64,000 nt of DNA from Gluconacetobacter sacchari (GCF_014174255.1 NZ_JABEQJ010000001.1:62001-126000); one strand, 5' to 3'; counted from the stretch's first letter, positions 44,423-53,875 are shown. Numbers and translations: made by a program. The notes: generated from the sequence alone by a model not told the origin.

Positions 44423-47400
44423 TCAATCATCGTGAGTGGGCATGTCGCCCAGGCGCCGATGTGCCCGGCGCCGCAGGCCCCGCCAGATCACATAGGCCAG
44501 CAGACCCGTGCCGAGCAGACCGGCCAGCGACAGGCCGAACAGATGGCCATCGAGGTACCAGGCCGGCCACATCCATAACGGCAGCGACCCGACCGTATAA
44601 CGCGGCGCCGAGCGATAGCTGGAGACCCGATCGCCGTTCTTGATGACCAGGTCGCCCTGGATCAGCGGATGAACGGCCGCGTCGCGCAGCGACAGCACCA
44701 TCTCCCGCAATCGCTGCGACGTGTCGCCGACGATCGCCACGACCGATCGATGGGAAGCAAAGGGCGATTGCGCGCCGATCAACAGTCCTGCCCCCACGAT
44801 CGGCGCCCGCAGCCTGGCCGTCACGGCATTACGCAGTCCGCTCTGGTCCCGGTCCTGGAACAGGTAGCGGATTCCTTGCAAACCTGTGATCTGTCCAGCC
44901 AGGATCCGGTCCTGATCCACCTGATAAGGCGCGCGGGAAAGCAATGGATCGGCTTCATGCACATGCCCCGCCGTCGTCAGGAAAATGATGTCGCCCGACG
45001 GCGGATTGGCATTCAGACTATCCGCATAGACGATCGAGACGCCGGTCGTGGGATACCATGTCGTCGCGCCGAAGATCCCCATCAGGTCCAGATAAGCCTC
45101 CAAGGTCGCGTTGTCCGGATGACGCGGCATGACCACCGTCGTTTCCGACAAATCCGCCATCCGCGTGAAGGGGAAGCCGATCTGGGCGAACTGGGCCAGG
45201 TCCGGAAGCATGGTGAAATGATAGGCGCGCCGGAAATCGAGCACCGAGGATTCATCGACGCTGGTATGGAGGTCGATCGGCACATGACGGCAGGCGCCAC
45301 GATCGACCGGCCTGGCATCGAATGCGAATTGAAGCTGATTCTGGCCGAACAGCGCCGAAGGCGGCACCGCCACCTGGATGCCGACCGTGCCGAAATGCGG
45401 ATTGACCAGCCGCCGCGACCACGTATCCCAGGTACCCGACGCGATCATCGAAGACCGTTGCAGGAAGATGTCATTGATCGACACATCCAGTCGCGAACTC
45501 GCCAGATCGACCGTCGTGCCACCGATGACCCCCGGCGGATGGATCCACAAATCCATCAGGAACGGCCGCTGCCGCCAGGTATAAAGATCGGTCGGCAGAT
45601 GAAACGGCATGGCGAGCGATGCGGGCGCGAAACCGTTCGCTTCCAGCGCCTCGGCCGGCGCCAGTTCACCGAAACGAACAGGACGATCTGTCGGCACGAA
45701 AGACGGCGCGTCATACGGTTTGCGCGGGTCGGCCTCGATATTCGCCACCACCTGCACGCTCACCGCCCCCAGCGTCGAGGGCGACAGTACCAGCGCCCGC
45801 GCCGCGATCTCCACTTCCTGCGGGTTACGCCCGGTCACGACCAGCACCGTTCCCCAGCGATCATTGGGGTTGGGTATTTCGAGCAATGTCGGCCCATGGG
45901 GCATTTGGCCATCGGGCCCGACGGGAAGATTCTCGCCGATCTCGATCGCATTGCCGGCATCCGGGATCGCGTTGGTGACCGGGAAAGCGAAGTCCCGGAA
46001 ATCCGCCAGCTTGCCGAACCAGGACGCGATCATGCCGCTGGCCCGCATGCTGGCCCCGGTGGCGGGCACCACCATCGGAATCCGCACCGGCGTGCGCAGA
46101 TTCGGATCGAAGAACGGCGCAGGCAGGCGCGACAGCACCCGCTCGGGCGCGATCCGCACCGTGGTCAGCGTCAGGCGCGACAGGTCGGAAATGCGCGCCC
46201 ACAGCACCTCGTTATAAAGATCGTTGCAATCCCGCCGATATTCGCCGGCGAAATGAAAATTCAACGTGTTCTTTCCGCCGAAATACATCGGATTGATATC
46301 GAATGTCAGCGGCCCGAACTGTGGATGCGCCGGATCAACCTTTATGGTACCGATATATTGCTCGTTCAGCGTCACCGTCACCGCGCTCGCTTCGGGAAGC
46401 AGCTCAGGCGACAGCGCACCGGACAGCGTCAGTTGCGCGTGGGTCACGACGCGGTTGGCCGGCACCGCGACAGTCACGCCCTGAAGCGGGCTGTATCCGC
46501 GCAGGACCATGGGACCGGACACCCCAAGATCACGTAGCGAGAGCGTATTCGTCACCTCGGTATCCGAGACGCGCGCGGCGATGGCGGCATCGGCCGCCGA
46601 TGCCGGATTACGGTCGCCGGCATTGGGGTCGTTGATCGGCAGCCCCGGCGCGGCCGGCAGCGCGGCCGATGCCTCGCCGGTCTGCCCAAGGGCCGGCGGA
46701 ATGCCTGCCATCGCCAGGCCCGCCGCCAGAAGACAGGAAGCCACTACGCCACGCTGCGCGGCCTGTCGTGAAGGTTTCACCACGAAACTTGCCTTCTCCA
46801 ATGTCTTGGCTGGCACGTCGTCGGACGACGCGTCCTCGCCGGAAATGACGGAACGAACCTCGTTGGAACGGGGCCTGAACAGGGCGGCAATGTTCCTGAG
46901 GATGATGAAAAAGCTCCTGATAGGCCGGTCTCGGGGAAAATCGTCCCACGAGGCCCAGGCATCCAGACGCCCGAAGATCATCGAAACGACCTGCCGCTCC
47001 TCATGCAGCCCCGAAATCAGCCAGCGCGCATGAATCCGGTCTCCGCGCTGCCGCAGGATCTCGACAGGCACCGAAACGTCGATACCGTACCGCGCATCGT
47101 CGTAATCAAGGACGACCCGCATCGGTCCGGCGATCCGCATTCCCTCCGGCACCAGAAGCCCGGCCCCGCCCAGCGACAGATCGGTGGTACGGGTCCGCCA
47201 GGTCTCGCCGGTCTCCGTGCGCAGCGTAACCGGCAGGTCGGCGCGCACGCGATGCTGGACACGGCTCTGGCGCGTTTCACGGGCGACCGCGATCGACGCC
47301 AGAACGATGAACAGGCTGAACAGGGCCCAGAATGTATTGAGCAGCATCGACTGGAAATCCGCCGGGTCCAGTCGCTCGATACTCACCCCGAAAATGCCGC

Positions 47401-48961
47401 GCAGCACCGCCGTCGCCAGCAGGACGGCCAGGATGACGTTGGGATAGACCGCCCGCAAATCGAAATAATCGTTATGAAGCCGCGTACCCTTGCGCGTCAC
47501 ATTGAAACGCCCCTTGGTCGGCCGCAGAAAGGTCGACGCCGTCAGACGCACGAGGAACATGGCCAGCGAGGTTTCGTAAAGCTCACTCCAGAACGTATAG
47601 CGCCAGCGTCCTTCGATCCGCGACAGGGTCAGCATCGAATGCAGGATATGCGGCCCCGCATAAGCAAGGGCCGCCAGCGGCGACGCCTTCAGGACATTCT
47701 GCCCCAGAAGCAGGAAGGCCATCGGGGCTGTCAGGAAGATGATGCGCGGCACCGCGAACAGGAAATGCGACATCGACGACAGATAGCAGAGCCGCTGCTC
47801 CCAGCGCAGGCCACGCCCCAGCAGGGGATTGTCGAGCCGCATGATCTGTAGCGTTCCACGCGCCCAGCGCATGCGCTGCCCGATATGGAAGATCAGCCGT
47901 TCGGTCGCCAGTCCGCCCGCCAGTGCCTGACGCAGATAGCCGGTACTCCAGCCCTTGCGCTGCATCTTCAGGGCGGTATGCGCATCTTCCGTCACGGTCT
48001 CGGTGGCGAAGCCCCCGACACTGTCCAGCGCGGCGCGTCTGATCACGGCGCATGACCCGCAGAAAAAGGCCGAATCCCACAGATCGTTCCCGTCCTGGAT
48101 CAGGCCATAGAACATGTTGCCTTCCGGCGGCACCTGTTCGACCGCCGTCAGATTGCGTTGGAACGGGTCCGCCGAATAGAAATAATGCACGGTCTGCAGC
48201 ATGCACATCGTCGGGTCGGCCACCATCCAGCCAACCGTCTGCTTCAGAAAATCATGCACCGGCACATGGTCGCAGTCGAATACCACAACCAGTTCGCCGT
48301 CGATCACGCCCAGCGCGTGGTTGAGATTCCCGGCCTTGGCGAAACGATTGTCCGGGCGCGTGATATATCCGGCCCCGCACGCGATGGCGAAATCGCGGAA
48401 ATCCTGCCGCCGCCCGTCGTCCAGGATGTAGACATTCAGCCTGTCCGCAGGCCAGTCGAGCGCCTGCGCCGCAAGCACCGTCGCGCGTACCACGTCCAGG
48501 CTTTCCTGATAGGTCGGAACCAGGATATCGACCGTCGGCCAGAGTGCCCTGTCCGCCGGCAGCGGTTGCACCTGCCGCTCCAGCGGCCAGACCATCTGGA
48601 AATAACTCAGGCAGAGAACAAGCAGGGCATAGCATTCGGCCAGAAGCAGCGCGATCGACAGACTGAATTGCACGATATTGTCATGGGTGATCGTCGTCCC
48701 GACCCGCCAGACGATGTAGCGCATCGACATCATGATGGACAGCGTGATCAGGAAACAACTGACCAGACGTCCCGGAAGGCGATTGACCGACAGCATCAGA
48801 GCGATTGTACCGAGCGCGAACAGTCCCTGCTGCCGATCCGACAACGCAAGCGCACTGACCAGCACGATCAGCGACAGCCCGACGATACCGGCAAGAACGG
48901 AATCGATGACGACCCGACGAAGCGGCCCCGAATGCATTGCCCTATCCAACCGACGCCTCAT
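44423..48961 (-). CDS. bcsAB: Fused cellulose synthase BcsAB
   Basis: 1512 aa, the length of fused BcsAB of acetic acid bacteria. The BcsA half has N-terminal membrane helices, then the GT2 domain with DDG (181-183), DCD (229-231), TED (324-326) and QRMRW (362-366). The PilZ domain (about 560-600) has RVQHRVR and DLSLGGAG for c-di-GMP binding. From about residue 730 a second signal-like helix starts the periplasmic BcsB half (DLGVSGPMVLRGY), which ends in a membrane anchor (WPAWYLDGHLFGLSLAGLLG). All catalytic residues are present. It leads the operon and reads away from the AT-rich region at 48962. Confidence 0.96.
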   Translation of the reverse strand: MRRRLDRAMHSGPLRRVVIDSVLAGIVGLSLIVLVSALALSDRQQGLFALGTIALMLSVNRLPGRLVSCFLITLSIMMSMRYIVWRVGTTITHDNIVQFSLSIALLLAECYALLVLCLSYFQMVWPLERQVQPLPADRALWPTVDILVPTYQESLDVVRATVLAAQALDWPADRLNVYILDDGRRQDFRDFAIACGAGYITRPDNRFAKAGNLNHALGVIDGELVVVFDCDHVPVHDFLKQTVGWMVADPTMCMLQTVHYFYSADPFQRNLTAVEQVPPEGNMFYGLIQDGNDLWDSAFFCGSCAVIRRAALDSVGGFATETVTEDAHTALKMQRKGWSTGYLRQALAGGLATERLIFHIGQRMRWARGTLQIMRLDNPLLGRGLRWEQRLCYLSSMSHFLFAVPRIIFLTAPMAFLLLGQNVLKASPLAALAYAGPHILHSMLTLSRIEGRWRYTFWSELYETSLAMFLVRLTASTFLRPTKGRFNVTRKGTRLHNDYFDLRAVYPNVILAVLLATAVLRGIFGVSIERLDPADFQSMLLNTFWALFSLFIVLASIAVARETRQSRVQHRVRADLPVTLRTETGETWRTRTTDLSLGGAGLLVPEGMRIAGPMRVVLDYDDARYGIDVSVPVEILRQRGDRIHARWLISGLHEERQVVSMIFGRLDAWASWDDFPRDRPIRSFFIILRNIAALFRPRSNEVRSVISGEDASSDDVPAKTLEKASFVVKPSRQAAQRGVVASCLLAAGLAMAGIPPALGQTGEASAALPAAPGLPINDPNAGDRNPASAADAAIAARVSDTEVTNTLSLRDLGVSGPMVLRGYSPLQGVTVAVPANRVVTHAQLTLSGALSPELLPEASAVTVTLNEQYIGTIKVDPAHPQFGPLTFDINPMYFGGKNTLNFHFAGEYRRDCNDLYNEVLWARISDLSRLTLTTVRIAPERVLSRLPAPFFDPNLRTPVRIPMVVPATGASMRASGMIASWFGKLADFRDFAFPVTNAIPDAGNAIEIGENLPVGPDGQMPHGPTLLEIPNPNDRWGTVLVVTGRNPQEVEIAARALVLSPSTLGAVSVQVVANIEADPRKPYDAPSFVPTDRPVRFGELAPAEALEANGFAPASLAMPFHLPTDLYTWRQRPFLMDLWIHPPGVIGGTTVDLASSRLDVSINDIFLQRSSMIASGTWDTWSRRLVNPHFGTVGIQVAVPPSALFGQNQLQFAFDARPVDRGACRHVPIDLHTSVDESSVLDFRRAYHFTMLPDLAQFAQIGFPFTRMADLSETTVVMPRHPDNATLEAYLDLMGIFGATTWYPTTGVSIVYADSLNANPPSGDIIFLTTAGHVHEADPLLSRAPYQVDQDRILAGQITGLQGIRYLFQDRDQSGLRNAVTARLRAPIVGAGLLIGAQSPFASHRSVVAIVGDTSQRLREMVLSLRDAAVHPLIQGDLVIKNGDRVSSYRSAPRYTVGSLPLWMWPAWYLDGHLFGLSLAGLLGTGLLAYVIWRGLRRRAHRRLGDMPTHDD

Positions 48962-49058
48962 GGAATTCCCAATCAGATATCAGACACGCGCTTCCGCCAG
49001 GAGGTCCGCCGCACCTGGAGACAGCTCCCCCGACCCTAAGTCGCAGATATCACGATTT

Positions 49059-49087
49059 ATTAATATTTTATACTATTCAATATTCAA
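49059..49087 (-). promoter_or_regulatory. Candidate promoter of the cellulose operon
   Basis: Read on the minus strand, TTGAAT (49087-49082), 17 bases, then ATTAAT (49064-49059), about 100 bases before bcsAB. The match to the sigma-70 consensus is partial and the region is AT-rich in general, so this is weak evidence. Confidence 0.3.
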
Positions 49088-49152
49088 AGTCTCCGCAAAA
49101 AATTTGAGAAACTCGCGCTTCTCATGTTATTTTTACGGAAATCGCCATTTCA

Positions 49153-49169
49153 TTTGCATAAAATGCAAA
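49153..49169. promoter_or_regulatory. Perfect palindrome, possible operator
   Basis: TTTGCAT and ATGCAAA separated by AAA, in the region between bcsAB and the LuxR-type gene. A dimeric regulator, perhaps the adjacent LuxR protein, could bind here. No binding partner can be shown from sequence. Confidence 0.4.
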
Positions 49170-49384
49170 ATTTTCCGAAAATAGAGCATTCTATGCCCGC
49201 AACGCTGATCAGCCATGCATCCTTAACATATCGATATCCCGTGCGCCGCCTTCGTGCTGCTGAAACCGGGCACGAAAACGATTAACAAAAGCGCAACGTC
49301 TCCTCACACCCCAAATGGGGATTTACAAAAACGAAAATCCGCCGCAGGAAGCGAGTTTATACTTTTTTCTCCCCGTAGCGGAGC

Positions 49385-50503
49385 ATGGCAGAGTCTTCCA
49401 TGTCGATGATGACGATCAACACGTTGGTGGAAGATATCTACGCGTCTGCCATCCATCCTGAAAACTGGACACCGACGCTGTCACGTCTCGCGCAGATTAC
49501 CGGGTACAGGGGCATAGCGATTGTCCCCGAAAATACGAACGACGACTCCCTGAAACTCAGTTCATCGGTCGACAAGACACCAGACCATGAATATTATACT
49601 TATTACATCAACATCAATCCGTTCCGTAGATTACGCCCCAATCTCCCCCGGTATAAGGGCTTGATACGCGATATCGATCTCCTGTCACCCGACGAAATCC
49701 GCAATTCCCCCTATTATGTCGATTTTCTCAATAAACATGGATGTTCCCACACCGAAAGAATATACATATGCCAGCAGGATATCGCGTTCTTCCTAGCGGG
49801 GCAGAGAGGAAAAAACTATTCTTACGATAAAGCCACATCTGAAATAGATCTGTGTTTTTTTTCGGGTCATATAAAGAATTCAATCCTCATGGCCCGGAAT
49901 ATGCATGCACTGTCCTCGAAGGTAAACAGGCTATCCTACCTTTACGACCAGATGAAGTTCGGCATCTTCCTGGTAAGAGAAAATGAAGACGTTATTTTCG
50001 TAAACAAATACGGCAGCAGCGCCATCAATGGTCTGTTTCGTCTCTCAAACAATAGACTAACCTTCCTGTCTGCGCACAATCAGAAATTGTGGGATCGACT
50101 CATTTCAACACGTCAGGACCGTCCTCCGAACGCCGCATCGTCCGAAATCGCGGCATTTACCACTCCCGACGGCAGGACATTGCTGGCCCGGTCGATGCCG
50201 GTGCCCGACATCATCCTCGACCATCTCAGCGTAAACGACCGATGCAAGGTCGTCTTCTTTCACGACATCACGCGCGACACGGGCAACATGATCGCCATGT
50301 TGCAAACCCTGGGCCTCTCCCGCTCCGAGGCAATGCTGGCCCAGACATTGGGGCATACAGGCTCCCTGAAGGAAAGCGCGGCCCGGATCGGCCTCTCCTA
50401 CGAAAGCGCCCGCTCGTCCCTGAAAACCATCTTTTCGAAGATGGGCATCCGAAGCCAGAATGACCTCACCGCCATCGTCACGCGACTGTCCAGCGTCGCA
50501 TAA
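49385..50503 (+). CDS. LuxR-type transcriptional regulator
   Basis: 372 aa. The C-terminal HTH (residues about 305-370, LSRSEAMLAQTLGHTGSLKESAARIGLSYESARSSLKTIFSKMG) is LuxR-like. The N-terminal 290 residues look like a PAS/GAF-type sensory part (LVEDIYASAIHPENWTPTL; FGIFLVRENEDVIFVNKYGS) with no autoinducer-binding landmarks. Base composition is lower in GC than in neighbouring genes, most of all in 49560-50080, which suggests transfer. It is divergent from the cellulose operon and could regulate it. The signal is unknown. Confidence 0.8.
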   Translation: MAESSMSMMTINTLVEDIYASAIHPENWTPTLSRLAQITGYRGIAIVPENTNDDSLKLSSSVDKTPDHEYYTYYININPFRRLRPNLPRYKGLIRDIDLLSPDEIRNSPYYVDFLNKHGCSHTERIYICQQDIAFFLAGQRGKNYSYDKATSEIDLCFFSGHIKNSILMARNMHALSSKVNRLSYLYDQMKFGIFLVRENEDVIFVNKYGSSAINGLFRLSNNRLTFLSAHNQKLWDRLISTRQDRPPNAASSEIAAFTTPDGRTLLARSMPVPDIILDHLSVNDRCKVVFFHDITRDTGNMIAMLQTLGLSRSEAMLAQTLGHTGSLKESAARIGLSYESARSSLKTIFSKMGIRSQNDLTAIVTRLSSVA

Positions 50504-50515
50504 GGCCAGTTTTCC

Positions 50516-50908
50516 TCAAAAGATATCCTGCCCCTTCCTGCCCGCCGGCGGCACATGGCAACCATGGCACAACCGGACCGGACCGGCGGTGGCATGATCA
50601 CGGCGCCGCGTCAGGTGGCAACCCTCGCAGAAATCATGAAATGTCGACAGCGCCAGCGCCGCCTGGTCCGGCCACGTGCGATGGCAGCCGAAGCAGGTCC
50701 GGTCGGGAGCCGACGCCAGTGCGGGTTCCAGCACGTCATGATGGCACTGCACACAATTATAAGCCGCATGGTCGCGATGCAGGAACACGACCGGAATCGG
50801 CGCGGCATGACCGGCACCCGCTTCGCACCACCAGGCCACTCCGGCCGCCATGCCAAGAACTGTCGCGAGCATGCACGCAGGCAGCCACCCGGTCACGGCG
50901 CCAGCCAT
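50516..50908 (-). CDS. Small tetraheme cytochrome c
   Basis: 130 aa from the ATG at 50908, overlapping the end of the membrane protein gene by 16 bases. An N-terminal hydrophobic segment (ACMLATVLGMAAGVAWW) acts as signal or anchor. Four heme motifs follow: C52-C55-H56, C72-C75-H76, C94-C97-H98 and C114-C117-H118. Extra histidines (FLHRDH, CHHD) can serve as second ligands, so the pattern is that of class III/c7-type multiheme cytochromes. With the b-type partner it should move electrons across the inner membrane to a periplasmic acceptor. Confidence 0.88.
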   Translation of the reverse strand: MAGAVTGWLPACMLATVLGMAAGVAWWCEAGAGHAAPIPVVFLHRDHAAYNCVQCHHDVLEPALASAPDRTCFGCHRTWPDQAALALSTFHDFCEGCHLTRRRDHATAGPVRLCHGCHVPPAGRKGQDIF

Positions 50909-51603
50909 CGGCTGAAATAAAGCCCATACGCCACGCTGACTCCCAGCGACACGCCACCGACCACTCCCGCCAGCCGAACCGCGACCGGCGCGGTATTGCG
51001 GCGCCGATGCCCCGATGGCCGAGGCAGCCGACCATGCCGTCCGATCCACGGCACGATGGCGCAGCAGACCGCGATCACCGCGATCGCCGCGATCTGGTGC
51101 CGCCCCTGCACATGCAGGCGGGCCCAGGTGATATGAACGCTCGCCAGCCCCAGCAGGCCGAGCGCCGCCAGCCCATGCACCTGGCGAAAGCGGGTCGCCG
51201 TCCGCCAGATCCGGCGGCGCGCGGCAGGAAAGGACGGGCCGATGTCCAGAACGGCCAGCAGCATGCCCGCCAGCCCCGCCAGCATGTACCCGGGCCCACC
51301 CGGCAGCAGATAACGGACCGTCAGCGGTTCGGCCCACAGCGACAGCCCGACATGCAGGGCGATCAGCAGGCCGGCGACGCACCCGAACAGACGATGCGCG
51401 ACGGTGAAGAACCGCCCGTCGTTGAAGGGAATCCGCAGCGGTCGCCCGGTCAGCAGAAACAGGAACGCCACCAGCCCGTAGGCCATGAAGCCGCACGCCA
51501 TGGCGCTATCCCAGAGCGGCCCGTTGGCAGGCAGTTCCCGCCCCGAAACCAGGACGGAGAACAACAGGCCGCACAGAACCAGCAGCGGCAGAAGAATGAT
51601 CAC
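50893..51603 (-). CDS. Ferric-reductase-like heme b membrane protein
   Basis: 236 aa from a GTG. Five or six membrane helices. Four histidines lie in paired helices (FFTVAHRLFGCVAGLLIALHVG and FRQVHGLAALGLLGLASVHITW) as in ferric reductase/b-type diheme membrane domains. No flavin or NAD domain is attached. It is translationally coupled to the tetraheme cytochrome gene, so the two probably form one electron-transfer complex between the quinol pool and a periplasmic acceptor. The substrate is unknown. Confidence 0.75.
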   Translation of the reverse strand: MIILLPLLVLCGLLFSVLVSGRELPANGPLWDSAMACGFMAYGLVAFLFLLTGRPLRIPFNDGRFFTVAHRLFGCVAGLLIALHVGLSLWAEPLTVRYLLPGGPGYMLAGLAGMLLAVLDIGPSFPAARRRIWRTATRFRQVHGLAALGLLGLASVHITWARLHVQGRHQIAAIAVIAVCCAIVPWIGRHGRLPRPSGHRRRNTAPVAVRLAGVVGGVSLGVSVAYGLYFSRWLAP

Positions 51604-51716
51604 GGTCCCTCACGTTACGCACCCGTTGCGAACTGTATCACCATATTTGATCGTTGATTGAAAAAAAACCCTCACTATGATGCGCTGTCTTCGACACGCC
51701 CCCGGAATCCCTTGTT

Positions 51717-52502
51717 ATGAATTTCATCAACATGATCCAGCCGTTATATTCGCTCTCCGGCCTGGGCGTGGGCTTTCTGGTCGGCCTGACCGGGGTCGGC
51801 GGCGGGTCCCTGATGACACCCTTGCTGATCCTGCTGTTCGGCGTGCATCCCCAGACAGCGGTGGGCACCGACCTGCTCTACGCCGCGGTCACCAAGGCCG
51901 TCGGTACCGGCGTGCATGGATTTTCCGGCGGAGTGGACTGGAAGGTGGTGCGCCGGCTGGCCAGCGGCAGCATCCCGGCATCCGCGCTGGCCCTGGTGGT
52001 GCTGCATATGATGGGCGCCCCATCCTTGATCACCACGCACCTGATCACCCGCAGCCTGGGCATCGCCCTGCTGCTGACCGCGCCCTGCATCCTGTTTCGC
52101 GCAGCCATCATGCAGCGTCTGGCCGGCTTCTCCGCCGGCCTGACCGACCGCCGGACCCATGTCCTGACCATCGCCATCGGGGCGCTGCTGGGCCTTCTGG
52201 TCTCGCTGTCGTCGGTCGGGGCGGGCGCGATCGGCGTGACGGCGCTGCTGGTGCTGTATCCCGGATTATCGACCGCACGCATCGTCGCGGCCGACATCGC
52301 GCACGCGGTACCGCTGACATTGGTCGCCGGACTGGGGCACTGGCTGCTGGGCTCGGTCAATCCCGGCATGCTGCTGTCCCTGCTGGTCGGATCGATCCCC
52401 GGGATCATCCTGGGCAGCCTGTTCGTCGGCATGGTCCGCGAGAGCGTCCAGCGCGTGGTCCTGGCAACCGTGCTGACCATCGTCGGCGCGCGCATGATCT
52501 GA
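51717..52502 (+). CDS. TauE/SafE family permease
   Basis: 261 aa with about eight membrane helices. The entry GLGVGFLVGLTGVGGGSLMTPLLILLFGVHPQTAVGTDLLYAAVTKAVG is the TauE/SafE signature, and GALLGLLVSLSSVGAGAIGVTALLVLYP is its internal repeat. Members export sulfite, sulfoacetate or related organic anions. It is divergent from the heme b protein gene with 113 bases between them. The true substrate cannot be told from sequence. Confidence 0.9.
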   Translation: MNFINMIQPLYSLSGLGVGFLVGLTGVGGGSLMTPLLILLFGVHPQTAVGTDLLYAAVTKAVGTGVHGFSGGVDWKVVRRLASGSIPASALALVVLHMMGAPSLITTHLITRSLGIALLLTAPCILFRAAIMQRLAGFSAGLTDRRTHVLTIAIGALLGLLVSLSSVGAGAIGVTALLVLYPGLSTARIVAADIAHAVPLTLVAGLGHWLLGSVNPGMLLSLLVGSIPGIILGSLFVGMVRESVQRVVLATVLTIVGARMI

Positions 52503-52522
52503 AAGCCGAAGCCACCCGCCAC

Positions 52523-52675
52523 CTACAGGACGGGCCCCTCGTCATCATCGTCAGGCTCGAACGGATCCTCATCCGGCACCTCGCCGGGGATCGGATCATT
52601 CGGATCGAACGGCCCGGGCGCGGGCGTCGGCATCGGCCGCCGGGGCCCGGAATGGTCATGATCACGCATGGACAT
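52523..52675 (-). CDS. Short acidic, proline-rich protein
   Basis: 50 aa from the ATG at 52675, which has a very strong GGAGAGGGG site upstream. It begins SMRDHDHSGPRRPMP, continues with Pro and Asp, and ends in a run of acidic residues (EPDDDDEGPVL). It has no signal peptide. Proteins of this composition are common in alphaproteobacteria without known function. A longer frame reaches 52876, but the ribosome site supports this start. Confidence 0.6.
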   Translation of the reverse strand: MSMRDHDHSGPRRPMPTPAPGPFDPNDPIPGEVPDEDPFEPDDDDEGPVL

Positions 52676-52833
52676 CGTCCCCTCTCCACCGCTGCGGCGA
52701 TAGTAACCGCCCTTGCCCGCTCCGGTTTCCCGACGGGTCCGGGACGGAGGCCCCGGCCGGTTCCCGCGCATTTGTGAACACGACATGATTGCCCTGGCCG
52801 TCCGCACATGATTAGCGTCTCGACATAACGGAC

Positions 52834-53823
52834 ATGCCGGAAACGCAGAGGCCAAGAGTGACGAAAACAAGATCACTCGACAATCATCACGCTACCGCGA
52901 AAATGCCCCACGCGGATCGTATCTTCAGCATGCTGAGCGACGAATCCGCGTCCGGCCGGTCGGCGCTCGCCGCCTCATGGTCCCGCTCGCTGCGCCATTA
53001 CGGCCTGACCCCGGACCACAACGCGCCGCCGCGCCGCCTGGACGCCCCGGCCTACCGCGAGGCGCGCGAACGCAGCGCGCTCCTGCTGCACGCGGCACAA
53101 CCCGTTCTGGACCGGCTGGCCTCCGCGGTCCGCCGCGGGGGTTTCTGCATGCTGCTCTGCGACGCGCGCGGCGTCGCGCTGGAGCAAAGATGCCTGCCCG
53201 GCGACGAGGATATCTTTGGCAACTGGGGCCTGAAACTGGGTGCCATCTGGGACGAAGCCCATGAGGGCACCAACGGCATCGGCACCTGCCTGGCCGAGGA
53301 CCGGGTGCTGACGATTCATCGCGACCAGCATTTCTTCACCCGCAACGCGGGGCTCAGTTGCACCATGGCGCCCATCCACGATCCGTCGGGCAGTCCCGTG
53401 GGCGGCATCGACATTTCCTCATGCCGCGAGGATTGCGATTCATCGACGCTCTCCTTCCTGTCGCTGGTGGTCGAGGACGCCGCCCGTCGGATCGAAACCC
53501 GGCTGTTCGGCGAGGCCTTCGCCGGCCATCGCATCATCTCGCTGGGCAACGAGGCCCAGGCCCTGCTGGCCCTGGACAAGAACGAGGTGATCGTCGGCAC
53601 CAACAAGGCCGCCCGCGCCCTGTTCGGCCTGCGCGCCGGCAAGCCCATGACGCTGCCCGACCTGCTGTCGGATACCGGGCATGAAGATCCTGGCCGCGCC
53701 GCCCACGCCGCCCTGCAACGCGTGCTGAAACGCTGCAACGGCAACATCTCGGCCGCCGCGCGGGAACTGGGCGTCAGCCGCGCCACGCTGCACCGCCGGC
53801 TGAAACGCCACGACATTCATTAG
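52834..53823 (+). CDS. AcoR-like Fis-family regulator without AAA+ domain
   Basis: 329 aa. The N-terminal two thirds match the sensor part of AcoR-type regulators (RSWSRSLRHYGL type start, GLKLGAIWDEAHEGTNGIGTCLAEDRVLTIHRDQHFF, APIHDPSGSPVGGIDIS). A short PAS-like stretch follows, then a Fis HTH (NGNISAAARELGVSRATLHRRLKRH). The sigma-54-interacting AAA+ module of about 240 residues, normally between them, is missing: no Walker A and no GAFTGA. It lies 155 bases before the aldehyde dehydrogenase gene and probably regulates it. The start is uncertain; a GTG at 52858 has an AGAGG site. Confidence 0.85.
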   Translation: MPETQRPRVTKTRSLDNHHATAKMPHADRIFSMLSDESASGRSALAASWSRSLRHYGLTPDHNAPPRRLDAPAYREARERSALLLHAAQPVLDRLASAVRRGGFCMLLCDARGVALEQRCLPGDEDIFGNWGLKLGAIWDEAHEGTNGIGTCLAEDRVLTIHRDQHFFTRNAGLSCTMAPIHDPSGSPVGGIDISSCREDCDSSTLSFLSLVVEDAARRIETRLFGEAFAGHRIISLGNEAQALLALDKNEVIVGTNKAARALFGLRAGKPMTLPDLLSDTGHEDPGRAAHAALQRVLKRCNGNISAAARELGVSRATLHRRLKRHDIH

Positions 53824-53855
53824 GACGCCGGCCTGAATTCTGCCGACACCCAGAC

Positions 53856-53875
53856 CTGTCGCGGAAGTGCGACAG
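53856..53875. promoter_or_regulatory. Perfect palindrome upstream of the aldehyde dehydrogenase gene
   Basis: CTGTCGC and GCGACAG with a 6-base spacer, about 105 bases before the start codon. A second inverted repeat (GATCGG/CCGATC, spacer 8) overlaps its end, at 53875-53894. It is placed as expected for the binding site of the Fis-type regulator encoded just upstream. Confidence 0.5.

Larger units (their letters stand above)
48962..49384. other. AT-rich divergent intergenic region between bcsAB and the LuxR gene
   Basis: 423 bases, clearly richer in A and T than the rest of the window, especially 49050-49180 and 49260-49380. It should hold the promoters of both flanking genes. A candidate bcs promoter is at 49059-49087 and a perfect palindrome at 49153-49169. 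No coding region is evident. Confidence 0.7.

Noticed and set aside
44669-46537. A 622-codon plus-strand frame over bcsAB
   Set aside because: Antisense to the BcsB half, Arg/His-rich and without family features.
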